Of a stretch of 64,000 nucleotides of DNA, positions 33,580-42,617 are shown piece after piece. The position numbers and the translations under genes were made by a program. The first letter of the stretch is position 1; each line of letters begins with the position of its first letter. This DNA comes from Schlegelella_A sp036263655 (GTDB lineage: Bacteria > Pseudomonadota > Gammaproteobacteria > Burkholderiales > Burkholderiaceae_C): NCBI GenBank assembly GCA_036263655.1, contig DATAGP010000052.1, forward strand, positions 1-64,000, written 5' to 3'. The notes under the pieces were generated by a model. The model was not told the DNA's origin. It saw nothing but the letters and a program-made list of their open reading frames with translations, and did no database searches.

Positions 33580-35702
33580 TGGCGAGCGCGTCGTCGTCGC
33601 GGCGGCTGCTGGTCGAGCTGTTCGTCGAGGAGCTGCCGCCGAGGGCCTTGCGGATGCTGGGCTCGGAGTTCGCGCAGCTCGTGTTCAACGGCCTGGTCCG
33701 TCATCAACTCACGGCCGCTGAATCGCCGTTCCGGAGCTTCGCGACGCCCCGCCGGCTCGGCGTGTTGATCGAGGCGGTCCTGCCGCGCTCTGCCGATCGA
33801 ACCGAGGCCGAGAAGCTGATGCCGGCGAGCGTCGGCCTGACCGCGGACGGGCAGGCGACCCCGGCGCTCGTGAAGCGGCTGGCGACGCTGGGGGCCGACG
33901 CGTCCGTCGTCCCCGGCCTGGAGCGACGCACCGATGGCAAGGCGGTGAACCTCTATTTCCAGCGCACGGTGCCCGGCGCTGCGCTGGCGGAGGCGCTGCA
34001 GGCGGTGCTGCTCGACGCGGTCGCGAAGCTTCCGGTACCCAAGCGCATGCAATACCAGCTTGCCGACGGCTGGACCAGCGTCAGCTTCGTCCGCCCGGCG
34101 CACGGGCTGGTCGCCCTGCACGGCGGCGAGGTGGTACCGGTGCGCGTGCTCGGGCTCGACGCCGGCCGGTCGACGTTCGGTCATCGCTTCGAGGCGGCCG
34201 TGGCGCCCATCGAGCTGCGTTCGGCGCAGAGCTACGAGCAGCAGCTCCGCGACGAAGGGGCCGTCATCGCAGCCTTCGAAGCGAGGCGGGAGAGCATCGT
34301 GCAGCAGCTGACGGCGGCCGCTGGCGCGGTGGGTCTGCGACCGATCGAGGACGAGGAGCTGCTGAAGGAGGTGACGGCGCTCGTCGAGCGGCCGAACGTG
34401 CTCGCCTGCGCCTTCGAGCCCGAGTTCCTCGCGGTGCCGTCCGAGTGCCTGGTCCTGACGATGAAGGCCAACCAGAAGTACTTCCCGCTGCTCGATGCAT
34501 CGGGCACGCTGACGAACCGCTTCCTCGTGGTCAGCAACATCGCGCCGGCGGACCCTCGCCGCGTCGTCGAAGGCAACGAGCGCGTCGTCCGGCCGCGCCT
34601 CGCCGACGCCAAGTTCTTCTTCGACCAGGACCGCAAGCGCAGCCTCGAGTCGCGCGTTCCGGCGCTTGACAAGGTGGTCTACCACGGCAGGCTCGGCAGC
34701 CAGGGCGATCGGGTCCGGCGCCTGCGCCGCATCGCGCGCTGGGTGGCGGCGCAGATCGGCGCCGACGTCGCGGCGGCGGAGCGAGCGGCGCTGCTGGCGA
34801 AAGCGGACCTGCTCACCGACATGGTCGGCGAGTTCCCGGAGCTGCAGGGGATCATGGGCGGCTACTACGCGGCGCACGACGGCGAGCCCGCCGACGTCGT
34901 CGAGGCGATCCGCGGCCAGTACGCCAACCAGCGGAGCGACGGCCGCGGTGCGGCGACGAACCTCGTCGCCGAAGCGCTGCTCATCGCCGACCGCGCCGAG
35001 ACCCTGGTCGGCATCTGGGGGATCGGCCTCAAGCCCACCGGCGAGAAGGACCCTTTCGCCCTGCGCCGTCATGCGCTGACGCTGATCCAGGCGTTCGAGC
35101 GGGTCAGCGCGGCCTCGGGTCGCGCCTCGCTCGATTTGCGCGAGCTGCTCGGGGAGGCCGCGCGGTCCTTCGACCTGCCGCTCGACCCGCGGGTGGTGGA
35201 CGAGCTCGAGGACTTCATCTTCGAGCGTCGCTTCCATCAGCTCTCGTCGCTGTTCGACACGCGCGTCGTCGATGCCGTCATCAGCCCGCGTCCTCCCCTG
35301 CACGAGACGCTCGATCGGGTGCACGCCGTGCGCGACTTCCTGAAGCTGCCCGAGGCGCCGGCGCTCGCGGCCGCCAACAAGCGGGTCGGCAACATCCTCA
35401 GGAAGAGCGGCGACGGCATCGCCGACGGCGTCGATGCCGCGCTGTTCAGCGAGCCGGCGGAGATCGAGCTCGCCGAGGCGCTGCGTGCGCTCGGCGGCCG
35501 CGCCGACGCCGCCTTCCGCGCCGGGCGCTACGACGAGTCGCTGCGCCTGCTGGCCGGGCTGAAGCTGCCGGTCGACGCGTTCTTCGACAAGGTGATGGTC
35601 AACGTCGAGGCGCCGGACGTGCGCGCGAACCGCCTGGCGCTGCTGTCGATGCTGCGCACGACGATGAACCGGGTTGCCGACCTGTCGCGGCTGGCGCAGT
35701 GA
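33579..35702 (+). CDS. glyS: Glycine--tRNA ligase beta subunit
   Basis: A 707-aa subunit that binds tRNA-Gly and contains the anticodon-binding region. Recognisable segments are LLVELFVEELPPRAL at the start, FVRPAHGLVALHGG, LTMKANQKYFPLLD, NERVVRPRLADAKFFFDQDR, KADLLTDMVGEFPELQGIMG and KPTGEKDPFALRRHALTLI. The length is slightly above the E. coli protein. Its ATG overlaps the glyQ stop. gmhB follows after 10 bp. Confidence 0.97.
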   Translation: MASASSSRRLLVELFVEELPPRALRMLGSEFAQLVFNGLVRHQLTAAESPFRSFATPRRLGVLIEAVLPRSADRTEAEKLMPASVGLTADGQATPALVKRLATLGADASVVPGLERRTDGKAVNLYFQRTVPGAALAEALQAVLLDAVAKLPVPKRMQYQLADGWTSVSFVRPAHGLVALHGGEVVPVRVLGLDAGRSTFGHRFEAAVAPIELRSAQSYEQQLRDEGAVIAAFEARRESIVQQLTAAAGAVGLRPIEDEELLKEVTALVERPNVLACAFEPEFLAVPSECLVLTMKANQKYFPLLDASGTLTNRFLVVSNIAPADPRRVVEGNERVVRPRLADAKFFFDQDRKRSLESRVPALDKVVYHGRLGSQGDRVRRLRRIARWVAAQIGADVAAAERAALLAKADLLTDMVGEFPELQGIMGGYYAAHDGEPADVVEAIRGQYANQRSDGRGAATNLVAEALLIADRAETLVGIWGIGLKPTGEKDPFALRRHALTLIQAFERVSAASGRASLDLRELLGEAARSFDLPLDPRVVDELEDFIFERRFHQLSSLFDTRVVDAVISPRPPLHETLDRVHAVRDFLKLPEAPALAAANKRVGNILRKSGDGIADGVDAALFSEPAEIELAEALRALGGRADAAFRAGRYDESLRLLAGLKLPVDAFFDKVMVNVEAPDVRANRLALLSMLRTTMNRVADLSRLAQ

Positions 35703-35712
35703 AGGCGGCTCG

Positions 35713-36321
35713 ATGAAGCTCGTGATCCTCGATCGCGACGGCACGATCAACGAGGATCGTGACGACTTCGTGAAGAGCGCCGACGAGTGGGTGCCGATCC
35801 CCGGGGCGCTCGAGGCCATCGCCCGCCTCAACCACGCCGGCTGGCACACCGTGATCGCGACCAACCAGTCCGGGCTGGCGCGCGGCCTGTTCGACATGGC
35901 CCGGCTGAACGCGATCCACTCGCGCATGAACGCCGAGCTCGCGGCGCTCGGCGGCCGCATCGACGCCGTGTTCTTCTGCCCGCACGGCCCGGACGATGGC
36001 TGCGACTGCCGCAAGCCCTTGCCCGGACTCTTCACGCGCATCGGCGAGCGCTACGGCATCGAGCTGGCGAAGATCCCGGCGGTCGGCGATTCCCTGCGCG
36101 ACGTGCAGGCCGCCGCGACCGCCGGCGCGCTGCCCCATCTCGTCCGCACCGGCAAGGCGGCGGCGCTCGACGATGCAGCGCTGGCGCGGGTCTGCGCCCA
36201 GGTTCCGGGCACGACCGTGCACGCCGACCTCGCCGCGTTCGCGACGCACCTGGTGCTCGGCGAGCGACAGCAGCGCGGCCTGGTGGAGGAGCCCGACTCG
36301 CTCTTCGGGGGCCTGCCATGA
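35713..36321 (+). CDS. gmhB: D-glycero-beta-D-manno-heptose 1,7-bisphosphate 7-phosphatase
   Basis: A 202-aa HAD-superfamily phosphatase of the ADP-heptose pathway for lipopolysaccharide inner core. The HAD nucleophile motif DRDGTIN is at residues 7-13 (Asp7, Asp9), ATNQSG is motif II, and the GmhB zinc-binding cysteines lie in FCPHGPDDGCDCRKP. KIPAVGDSLRDVQAA carries the motif IV aspartate. I chose the ATG at 35713. Its stop overlaps the start of the acyltransferase gene. Confidence 0.93.
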   Translation: MKLVILDRDGTINEDRDDFVKSADEWVPIPGALEAIARLNHAGWHTVIATNQSGLARGLFDMARLNAIHSRMNAELAALGGRIDAVFFCPHGPDDGCDCRKPLPGLFTRIGERYGIELAKIPAVGDSLRDVQAAATAGALPHLVRTGKAAALDDAALARVCAQVPGTTVHADLAAFATHLVLGERQQRGLVEEPDSLFGGLP

Positions 36322-37091
36322 CCGGATCGCGGCTCCTCGCGGTGATCCGGTCGGGCGTCTTCATCGCCTTCATGATCGTGACGGTGGCGCCGTGGGCGAT
36401 CGTCGGCCTGGTCTACTCGCTCTTCGTTCGCGGCGACCGCCTCTACTGGTACTTCGCCGGCTGGCTCGCCCTGAGTGTCTGGGGCGCGCGCGTGATCTGC
36501 GGCGTGCGCGCGCGCGTGCACGGGCGCGAGAACCTGCCGGACGCGGCGGTGGTGCTGCTGCCGAAGCACCAGTCGACGTGGGAGACCTTCGCCTTCCCGA
36601 CGATCATGCCGCGGCCGCTCTGCTACGTGTTCAAGCGCGAGCTTCTCTACATCCCGTTCTTCGGCTGGGCCATGGCACGCATGGACCTGATCCACATCGA
36701 CCGCAGCAAGCGCGCCGAGGCGTGGAGCAAGGTCGCCGAGCAGGGCCGAAAGTACATGGCCGAGGGCAAGTGGGTGATCATGTTCCCGGAGGGCACGCGG
36801 GCGCCGCGCGGAGGACAGGGCACGTACAAGGTGGGCGGCACGCGCCTGGCGATCGACACCGGACATCCGGTCGTCCCGATCGCCGTCACCTCGGCGCGCT
36901 GCTGGCCGCGCAAGAGCTTCGTCCTGCGGCCCGGCGTCATCGACGTGTCCATCGGCAAGCCGATCAGCTCCCGGGGCCGCGCCGCCGACGAGCTCATGCG
37001 CGAGGTCGAGACCTGGATCGAGGCCGAGATGCGGCGCCTCGATCCCGAGGCCTACGAGCCGGCGCGGCGGCCCGCGGTTGCGACCGCCTGA
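36318..37091 (+). CDS. plsC: 1-acyl-sn-glycerol-3-phosphate acyltransferase
   Basis: A 257-aa membrane-bound acyltransferase that makes phosphatidic acid. One or two N-terminal helices (~10-36, 42-60) precede the catalytic KHQSTWETF, the HX4E form of the HX4D motif, and the substrate motif FPEGTRAPRG. VPIAVTSARCWPR and IGKPI are also typical. Its ATG overlaps the gmhB stop (ATGA), so the two are translationally coupled. The YgjP-like peptidase gene follows after 18 bp. Confidence 0.92.
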   Translation: MTGSRLLAVIRSGVFIAFMIVTVAPWAIVGLVYSLFVRGDRLYWYFAGWLALSVWGARVICGVRARVHGRENLPDAAVVLLPKHQSTWETFAFPTIMPRPLCYVFKRELLYIPFFGWAMARMDLIHIDRSKRAEAWSKVAEQGRKYMAEGKWVIMFPEGTRAPRGGQGTYKVGGTRLAIDTGHPVVPIAVTSARCWPRKSFVLRPGVIDVSIGKPISSRGRAADELMREVETWIEAEMRRLDPEAYEPARRPAVATA

Positions 37092-37109
37092 GCCGAGGTC
37101 GACGAAGCC

Positions 37110-37982
37110 GTGCGGAGCCTGCGCCGACTCGCCGACGTGCTGCAGCGCGGTCTCTTCGACGACGGCTTCGACCGCGTCGACGGCCTCGAGGAGCCGGGCC
37201 TTCCTGCGCAGCCGCCGACCTCGCCCGACGTCGTGCGCCATCCGCGGGCGACCCGGCGGATCGCGCTGGGCGGGCGGACGGTCTTCTATGCGCTGAAGCG
37301 GTCGCGGCGGCGGACCATCGGCTTCGTGGTCGGCGCCGAGGGCCTGTCGGTCAGCGCCCCGCGCTGGGTGGCGCTGCGCGACATCGAGGCCGGGCTGCAC
37401 GAGAAGGCGGCCTGGATCCTGGCTAAGCTCGCCGAGCAGCGCGAGCGGCAAGCCCGGACCGCCGCCGGGCGCGTCGTCTGGCGCGATGGAACGACGATCC
37501 GCTACCTCGGCGAGCCGGTGCGCGTGCTCCTCGATCGACGGTCCGATCGCTCGGGCGAGATCGTCCTCGACCCCGCCACCGCGTTCTCGCCGCGCAGGCT
37601 GCGTGTCGGTGCGCCAGGCGACTGTGCCGGCGAGCGCCTGCGCGACCTGGTGCAGAGCTGGCTTCAGCGCGAGGCCTTGCGGATCTTCGAGTCGCGCTGC
37701 GCCCGTTTCGCGGCGCTGCTCGGCGTCCGCGTGACCCGGCTGGCGCTGTCCTCGGCACAGACGCGCTGGGGCAGCGCGAGCGCCAGTGGCGCCGTCCGGC
37801 TGCACTGGCGGCTGATCCACTTCCCGATGGCGACGATCGACTACGTCGTCGCGCACGAGCTCGCGCACCTGCGCGAGATGAACCACGGTGCCAGGTTCTG
37901 GGAGCTCGTGCGCTCGGTGGTGCCGGAAGTCGACGCCGCCCGGCGCGACCTGAAGAGCGAGCGTCCCGCCGAGATCGGCTGA
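37110..37982 (+). CDS. YgjP-like (DUF45/M48-type) metal-dependent protein
   Basis: A 290-aa protein with a GTG start. After a poorly conserved ~60-residue N-terminus, the YgjP/DUF45 domain begins at FYALKRSRRRTIGFVVGAEG. The zinc-site motif HELAH followed by LREMNHGARFW supplies three likely ligands, and SSAQTRWGSASASGAVRLHW is the family signature. It is predicted to be a zinc peptidase-like enzyme with unknown substrate. It is the last gene of the corC-plsC run and convergent with the MBL gene, 3 bp apart. Confidence 0.87.
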   Translation: MRSLRRLADVLQRGLFDDGFDRVDGLEEPGLPAQPPTSPDVVRHPRATRRIALGGRTVFYALKRSRRRTIGFVVGAEGLSVSAPRWVALRDIEAGLHEKAAWILAKLAEQRERQARTAAGRVVWRDGTTIRYLGEPVRVLLDRRSDRSGEIVLDPATAFSPRRLRVGAPGDCAGERLRDLVQSWLQREALRIFESRCARFAALLGVRVTRLALSSAQTRWGSASASGAVRLHWRLIHFPMATIDYVVAHELAHLREMNHGARFWELVRSVVPEVDAARRDLKSERPAEIG

Positions 37983-37985
37983 GCG

Positions 37986-39074
37986 CTACACGGTCGCGAA
38001 GCGGATCACGCCGTCGCTGCCGACGTGGCGGTTGAGGCGGCGGCGCAGCCACAGCGCATGCAGGTGGGCGATCGACTCGCCGATCGCGAACGTCATCTGG
38101 TGCAGGTCGAGCGTCCGCTTGAAGAGCACCGGCACCAGGTCGAAGGCGCTGTGCGGCGCCTCCGCGCAGGCGTGCAGCACGTCGGCGAAGCGCGCCTCGT
38201 GATGGTCGCGCAGCTGATCGATTCGCGTGTGCAGGCCGCGGAAGGGCCGGCCGTGCGACGGCAGGACGAGCACCTCGCGGTCGATCGAACGCATCGCCTC
38301 GATTGACGCGAGGTAGAGCGTCAGCGGGTCGGCCTCGGGTTCGACGTCAATGACGCTGACATTGGTCGAGATGCGCGGCAGCACCATGTCGCCGCTGATC
38401 AGCACGCCCTTCGCCGCGCCGTGCAGCGAGATGTGCTCGGGGGCGTGGCCGTAGCCGACGTGGCACATCCAGTCGCTGCGCTCGGTGCCGGAGCCGACGG
38501 CGACGGACTTGCCGTCGAGCAGGCGGTGGTAGGTGTCGGGCACCGCCGGCACGAGGTCCCGGTAGTAGTGGGTGCGCGAGCGGACCTTGCCGACGGCGTC
38601 GGGATCGGCGGCCAGGCCGTGGCGAGCCATGAAGGCGGCCGAGAGCGGGCCGCCGAAGCCGGCGCTGGCGCTGCTCGCCAGCCGGGCGATGTTGAAGTCG
38701 GTGGCGCTGATCCAGAGCGGCGCGTTCCAGCGGTCGCACAGCCAGTGCGCGGCGCCGATGTGGTCCGGATGCATGTGCGTGACGATCACCCGCAGCACCG
38801 GCAGGCCCTCGAGCGCGGTCTCGAAGATGCGCTGCCAGCCGGCCCGCGTCGCCCGGTCGTCGATGCCGCAGTCGACGATCGTCCAGCCCTGGCGCGGCGT
38901 GCCGCCGGCGTCATCGGGCATCTCGTCGCGCAGCAGCCAGACGTTGACGTGATTCAGCGCGAAGGGCAGGACCATGCGGGCCCAGAGGACGCCGGGTGCC
39001 ACGGCCACGACGGCGCCGGCGTCCGGCAAGGTCTCGCCGAACGGATAGTCCAGCTGGCTCTCGAGGGAATTCAT
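37986..39074 (-). CDS. MBL-fold metallo-hydrolase
   Basis: A 362-aa metallo-beta-lactamase-superfamily hydrolase. The metal motif THMHPDHIGAAH is followed by ISGDMVLPRIS and a C-terminal helical region (ARFADVLHACAEAPHSAF, FAIGESIAHLHALWLRRRL) typical of the MBL group found with acyl-CoA catabolic genes in betaproteobacteria. It probably hydrolyses a thioester or similar bond; the substrate is unknown. It is divergent from the MerR regulator across a 48-bp gap that holds the palindromic operator, so both are likely regulated by it. Confidence 0.87.
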   Translation of the reverse strand: MNSLESQLDYPFGETLPDAGAVVAVAPGVLWARMVLPFALNHVNVWLLRDEMPDDAGGTPRQGWTIVDCGIDDRATRAGWQRIFETALEGLPVLRVIVTHMHPDHIGAAHWLCDRWNAPLWISATDFNIARLASSASAGFGGPLSAAFMARHGLAADPDAVGKVRSRTHYYRDLVPAVPDTYHRLLDGKSVAVGSGTERSDWMCHVGYGHAPEHISLHGAAKGVLISGDMVLPRISTNVSVIDVEPEADPLTLYLASIEAMRSIDREVLVLPSHGRPFRGLHTRIDQLRDHHEARFADVLHACAEAPHSAFDLVPVLFKRTLDLHQMTFAIGESIAHLHALWLRRRLNRHVGSDGVIRFATV

Positions 39075-39083
39075 GCGCGCAAC

Positions 39084-39115
39084 TACACTTTACGTAAACG
39101 TCAACTTCGAGTGTA
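39084..39115. promoter_or_regulatory. Operator and divergent -10 elements of the MerR (LiuR-like) regulator
   Basis: The core TTTACGTAAACGTCAA (39089-39104) fits TTnACGTnnACGTnAA. It is flanked by TACACT (39084-39089) on the plus strand and its inverted copy AGTGTA (39110-39115). Each can serve as a -10, one for the MerR operon (ATG 39123) and one for the MBL gene (ATG 39074), so a bound regulator would block both. The same core plus AGTGTA at the same spacing occurs upstream of ppk2-icmF. Confidence 0.65.
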
Positions 39116-39122
39116 AGACGCG

Positions 39123-39551
39123 ATGCCCGCCGCCGCCCAGCCACGCGCCGTCCGACCCTCCACCGGCGATGCCCGGACGTATGCCATCGGCGAGCTTGCG
39201 CGCGAGTTCGGCCTGACGACGCGGGCCATCCGCTTTTACGAGGACTGCGGCCTGCTGCGCCCGCGCCGCGCCGGCAGCAAGCGCGTCTACACCGCCGGCG
39301 ACCGGGTCCGCCTGGCGCTGACGCTGCGCGGCAAGCGCCTCGGCCTCAAGCTCTCGGAGGTGAAGGACCTGCTCGACATGTACGACACGCGCCGCGACAG
39401 CGAGCCACAGCTGCGCAGCTTCCTGGATGTCCTGGCGCGGCACCGGGCGCAGCTCGAGGAGCGGCTCGCCGACCTTCGCCGCACGCTCGACGAGGTGCTC
39501 GTCGAGCAGGCCGCCGCGGAGCGCCGGCTCAAGGCGCGCCGCAAGGCATGA
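39123..39551 (+). CDS. MerR family transcriptional regulator, LiuR-like
   Basis: A 142-aa protein. The winged helix-turn-helix is at about residues 20-60 (YAIGELAREFGLTTRAIRFY, EDCGLLRPRRAGSKRVYTAG), followed by a dimerisation coiled coil (FLDVLARHRAQLEERLADLR). No cysteine metal site is present, which excludes the metal-sensing type. It leads an operon with aceK and acyl-CoA genes, as LiuR regulators of branched-chain amino acid catabolism do. Its stop overlaps the aceK start. It probably senses an acyl-CoA or related intermediate; this is inference. Confidence 0.87.
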   Translation: MPAAAQPRAVRPSTGDARTYAIGELAREFGLTTRAIRFYEDCGLLRPRRAGSKRVYTAGDRVRLALTLRGKRLGLKLSEVKDLLDMYDTRRDSEPQLRSFLDVLARHRAQLEERLADLRRTLDEVLVEQAAAERRLKARRKA

Positions 39552-41386
39552 GCGGGGCAGCCGTGTTTCCCACCGCGCTGACCGATCCGCGCGCCTTCGG
39601 CATCGCGCGGGCCATGCTCGACGGCTTCGACCGCCACTACCGGCTGTTCCGGCAGGCGAGCGCCGCCGCCAAGGCCCGCTTCGAGGCCGCCGACTGGCAG
39701 GGCCAGCAGCGGGCGCAGGCGCAGCGGATCGAGTACTACGACCGCCGCGTCGCCGAGGCGACCGAGCGCCTGCAGAAGGAGTTCGACGCCGCGTCGCTGC
39801 CGCTGGACGTCTGGCAGCAGGTCAAGCTGCACTACATCGGCCTGCTCATCAGGCACTACCAGCCCGAGCTCGCCGAGACCTTCTTCAACTCGGTGACCAC
39901 CAAAATCCTGCACCGCAGCTACTTCCACAACGACTTCATCTTCGTCCGCTCGACGGTCTCGACCGAGCACCTCGAGAACGAGGAGCCGGGCGCCTTGCCG
40001 ACGTACCGCGCCTACTACCCGGCGCGCGACACCCTGGTCGAGACCTGGCACCGCGTCGTCCACAACTTTCAGCTCGAGCGCGACTTCGAGGACCTCGACC
40101 GCGACGTCGCCAGCCTGATGGAAGCGGTGGACGCGCAGCTCGGCCGCTTCCGCATGCGCGCCAACTTCCAGATCCAGGTGCTTTCGTCGCTCTTCTTCCG
40201 CAACAAGGGCGCCTACATCGTCGGCAAGGTCATCAACGGCTTCACCGAGATTCCGTTCGCCCTGCCGATCCTGCACGGCGAGCGGGGCGGCCTGGTCATC
40301 GACGCGGCCCTCTTTGGCGAGGACGACCTGCAGCTCGTCTTCAGCTTCGCCCGCGCCTACTTCATGGTCCAGATGGAGGTGCCGTCGGCGTACGTGCAGT
40401 TCCTGAGCTCGCTCATGCCGCGGAAGCCGCGCTCGGAGCTCTACAGCGCGCTCGGCCTGCAGAAGCAGGGCAAGAGCGTCTTCTACCGCGACCTGCTGAT
40501 GCACATGCGGCACTCGTCGGACAAGTTCCGCATCGCTCCGGGCATCAAGGGCATGGTGATGCTCGTCTTCGACCTACCGAGCTTTCCCTACGTCTTCAAG
40601 GTCATCAAGGACTTCTACCCGCCGCCGAAGGACACCACGCGCGAGCTGATCAAGTCGAAGTACCTGCTGGTCAAGCGGCACGACCGCGTCGGCCGCATGG
40701 CCGACACGCTCGAGTACAGCGACGTCGCCTTCCCCCGGCACCGCTTCGACGACGAGCTGGTCGCCGAGCTGAAGCACTTCTGCCCGAGCCTGCTCGAGGA
40801 GGACGGCGACGCGCTCGTCATCCGCCACGTCTACATCGAGCGGCGCATGATCCCGCTCAACATCTACCTGCACGACGCGACCCCGGAGCAGATCGCCCAG
40901 GTGGTGGTCGAGTACGGCAACGCCATCAAGGACCTCGTCCGCGCCAACATCTTCCCGGGCGACATGCTGTGGAAGAACTTCGGCGTGACGCGGCTCGGCA
41001 AGGTCGTCTTCTACGACTACGACGAGATCGAGAACCTCGTCGACTGCAACTTCCGGCGCATCCCCGAGCCGCGCAACGAGGAGGAGGAGATGTCGGGCGA
41101 GGTCTGGTACAGCGTCGGCCCGAAGGACGTCTTCCCCGAGTCGTTCGCGCCCTTCCTGCTCGGCAATCCCGCGGTGCGCGAGGTCTTCATGGCCCACCAC
41201 GCCGACCTCCTCGACGCCGCCTTCTGGCAAGGCCACAAGGAGCGCATCATGGCGGGCTACGTGCATGATGTGTTCCCCTACGAGGCGCAGAAGCGCTTCG
41301 AGGCGCGGCGCGCCGCGCGGGCCCGGCCCGCAGCCGGTCCGCCCGCCGAGGCCCCCGAGTCCGTCGAATCGACCGAATCCCTCTGA
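39548..41386 (+). CDS. aceK: Isocitrate dehydrogenase kinase/phosphatase
   Basis: A 612-aa bifunctional enzyme that phosphorylates and dephosphorylates isocitrate dehydrogenase, steering carbon between the TCA cycle and the glyoxylate shunt. The N-terminal regulatory half (YFHNDFIFVRSTVSTE) is followed by a kinase-like domain with the ATP-binding segment APGIKGMVMLVFDLPSFPYV and VFKVIKD. Later motifs are HVYIERRMIPLNIYL and YDYDEIENL. The ATG overlaps the merR stop (ATGA). The C-terminus carries an extra Ala/Pro/Glu-rich tail of ~25 residues. It is not next to aceA or aceB here. Confidence 0.96.
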   Translation: MSGAAVFPTALTDPRAFGIARAMLDGFDRHYRLFRQASAAAKARFEAADWQGQQRAQAQRIEYYDRRVAEATERLQKEFDAASLPLDVWQQVKLHYIGLLIRHYQPELAETFFNSVTTKILHRSYFHNDFIFVRSTVSTEHLENEEPGALPTYRAYYPARDTLVETWHRVVHNFQLERDFEDLDRDVASLMEAVDAQLGRFRMRANFQIQVLSSLFFRNKGAYIVGKVINGFTEIPFALPILHGERGGLVIDAALFGEDDLQLVFSFARAYFMVQMEVPSAYVQFLSSLMPRKPRSELYSALGLQKQGKSVFYRDLLMHMRHSSDKFRIAPGIKGMVMLVFDLPSFPYVFKVIKDFYPPPKDTTRELIKSKYLLVKRHDRVGRMADTLEYSDVAFPRHRFDDELVAELKHFCPSLLEEDGDALVIRHVYIERRMIPLNIYLHDATPEQIAQVVVEYGNAIKDLVRANIFPGDMLWKNFGVTRLGKVVFYDYDEIENLVDCNFRRIPEPRNEEEEMSGEVWYSVGPKDVFPESFAPFLLGNPAVREVFMAHHADLLDAAFWQGHKERIMAGYVHDVFPYEAQKRFEARRAARARPAAGPPAEAPESVESTESL

Positions 41387-41406
41387 CCGTTCCAAGGAGT
41401 TCCGCC

Positions 41407-42585
41407 ATGGCCGACGCCATCGTCATCGTTTCCGCCGCCCGCACGCCCATCGGTGGCCTGCTCGGCGATTTCAGCAGCCTGTTCGCCTACCAGCTCGGCT
41501 CGACCGCGATCCGTGCCGCCGTCGAGCGCGCCGGCATCACTGGCGACGCCGTCGACGAGGTCCTGATGGGCAACTGCCTGATGGCCGGCCAGGGCCAGGC
41601 GCCGGCGCGCCAGGCGGCGCTCGGCGCCGGCCTGCCGCAGTCGGCCGGTGCCGTGACGCTCTCCAAGATGTGCGGCTCCGGCATGCGGACGATGATGTTC
41701 GCGCATGACATGCTGAAGGCGGAGAGCGCCGGCGTCGTGGTCGCCGGCGGCATGGAGAGCATGACCAACGCGCCCCACCTGACCTTCGCTCGCAAGGGCG
41801 TGCGCTACGGCGCGGCCCAGCTCTATGACCACATGGCGCTCGACGGCCTCGAGGACGCCTATGACCGCGGCCGCGCCATGGGCGTGTTTGCCGAGGAGTG
41901 CGTCACCCAGTACGCGTTCACGCGCGAGGCCATGGACAAGTTCGCCATCGCCTCGACGGAGCGGGCCAAGAAGGCCAACGAGGACGGCAGCTTCGACTGG
42001 GAGATCGTGCCCGTCACCGTGTCGGGGAAGAGCGGCGACGTCGTCGTCAGGCACGACGAGCAGCCGTTCAAGGCCAAGCTCGACAAGATCGCCGGCCTCA
42101 AGGCCGCGTTCAAGAAGGAAGGCACGATCACCGCGGCGACGGCATCGAGCATCTCCGACGGCGCCGCCGCCCTGGTGCTGACCCGCGAGTCGACGGCCAA
42201 GCGCCTCGGCCTGAAGCCGATCGCCCGCATCGTCGGCCACTCGGTGCACGCGCAGGCGCCGAACCTGTTCACGACGGCGCCGATCGGCGCGATCCAGAAG
42301 CTGCTCGGCAAGACCGGCTGGTCGACGACGGACGTCGAGCTGTGGGAGGTCAACGAGGCATTCGCCGCCGTCACCATGGCGGCGATGACCGAGTTCAAGC
42401 TGCCGCACGACATCGTCAACGTGCACGGCGGCGCGGTCGCGCTCGGCCATCCGATCGGCGCGAGCGGCGCCCGCATCGTCGTCACCCTGCTCGGCGCCTT
42501 GCGCAAGATGGGCAAGAAGAAGGGCGTGGCGGCGCTCTGCATCGGTGGCGGCGAAGCCACGGCGATGGCCGTCGAGCTGATCTGA
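41407..42585 (+). CDS. Acetyl-CoA acetyltransferase (thiolase)
   Basis: A 392-aa type II thiolase, interconverting acetoacetyl-CoA and two acetyl-CoA. The active-site nucleophile Cys89 lies in SKMCGSGM, His348 in ALGHPIGASG and Cys378 in CIGGGEA. The length and the ending are typical for the AtoB/PhaA group. AAGGAG lies 8 nt before the ATG. In this operon it would split the acetoacetate-derived end products of leucine or ketone-body breakdown; a role in polyhydroxyalkanoate synthesis is also possible. Confidence 0.93.
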   Translation: MADAIVIVSAARTPIGGLLGDFSSLFAYQLGSTAIRAAVERAGITGDAVDEVLMGNCLMAGQGQAPARQAALGAGLPQSAGAVTLSKMCGSGMRTMMFAHDMLKAESAGVVVAGGMESMTNAPHLTFARKGVRYGAAQLYDHMALDGLEDAYDRGRAMGVFAEECVTQYAFTREAMDKFAIASTERAKKANEDGSFDWEIVPVTVSGKSGDVVVRHDEQPFKAKLDKIAGLKAAFKKEGTITAATASSISDGAAALVLTRESTAKRLGLKPIARIVGHSVHAQAPNLFTTAPIGAIQKLLGKTGWSTTDVELWEVNEAFAAVTMAAMTEFKLPHDIVNVHGGAVALGHPIGASGARIVVTLLGALRKMGKKKGVAALCIGGGEATAMAVELI

Positions 42586-42617
42586 GGTCGCCGCGCAGGC
42601 CGAGGCGGCACCGCCAA

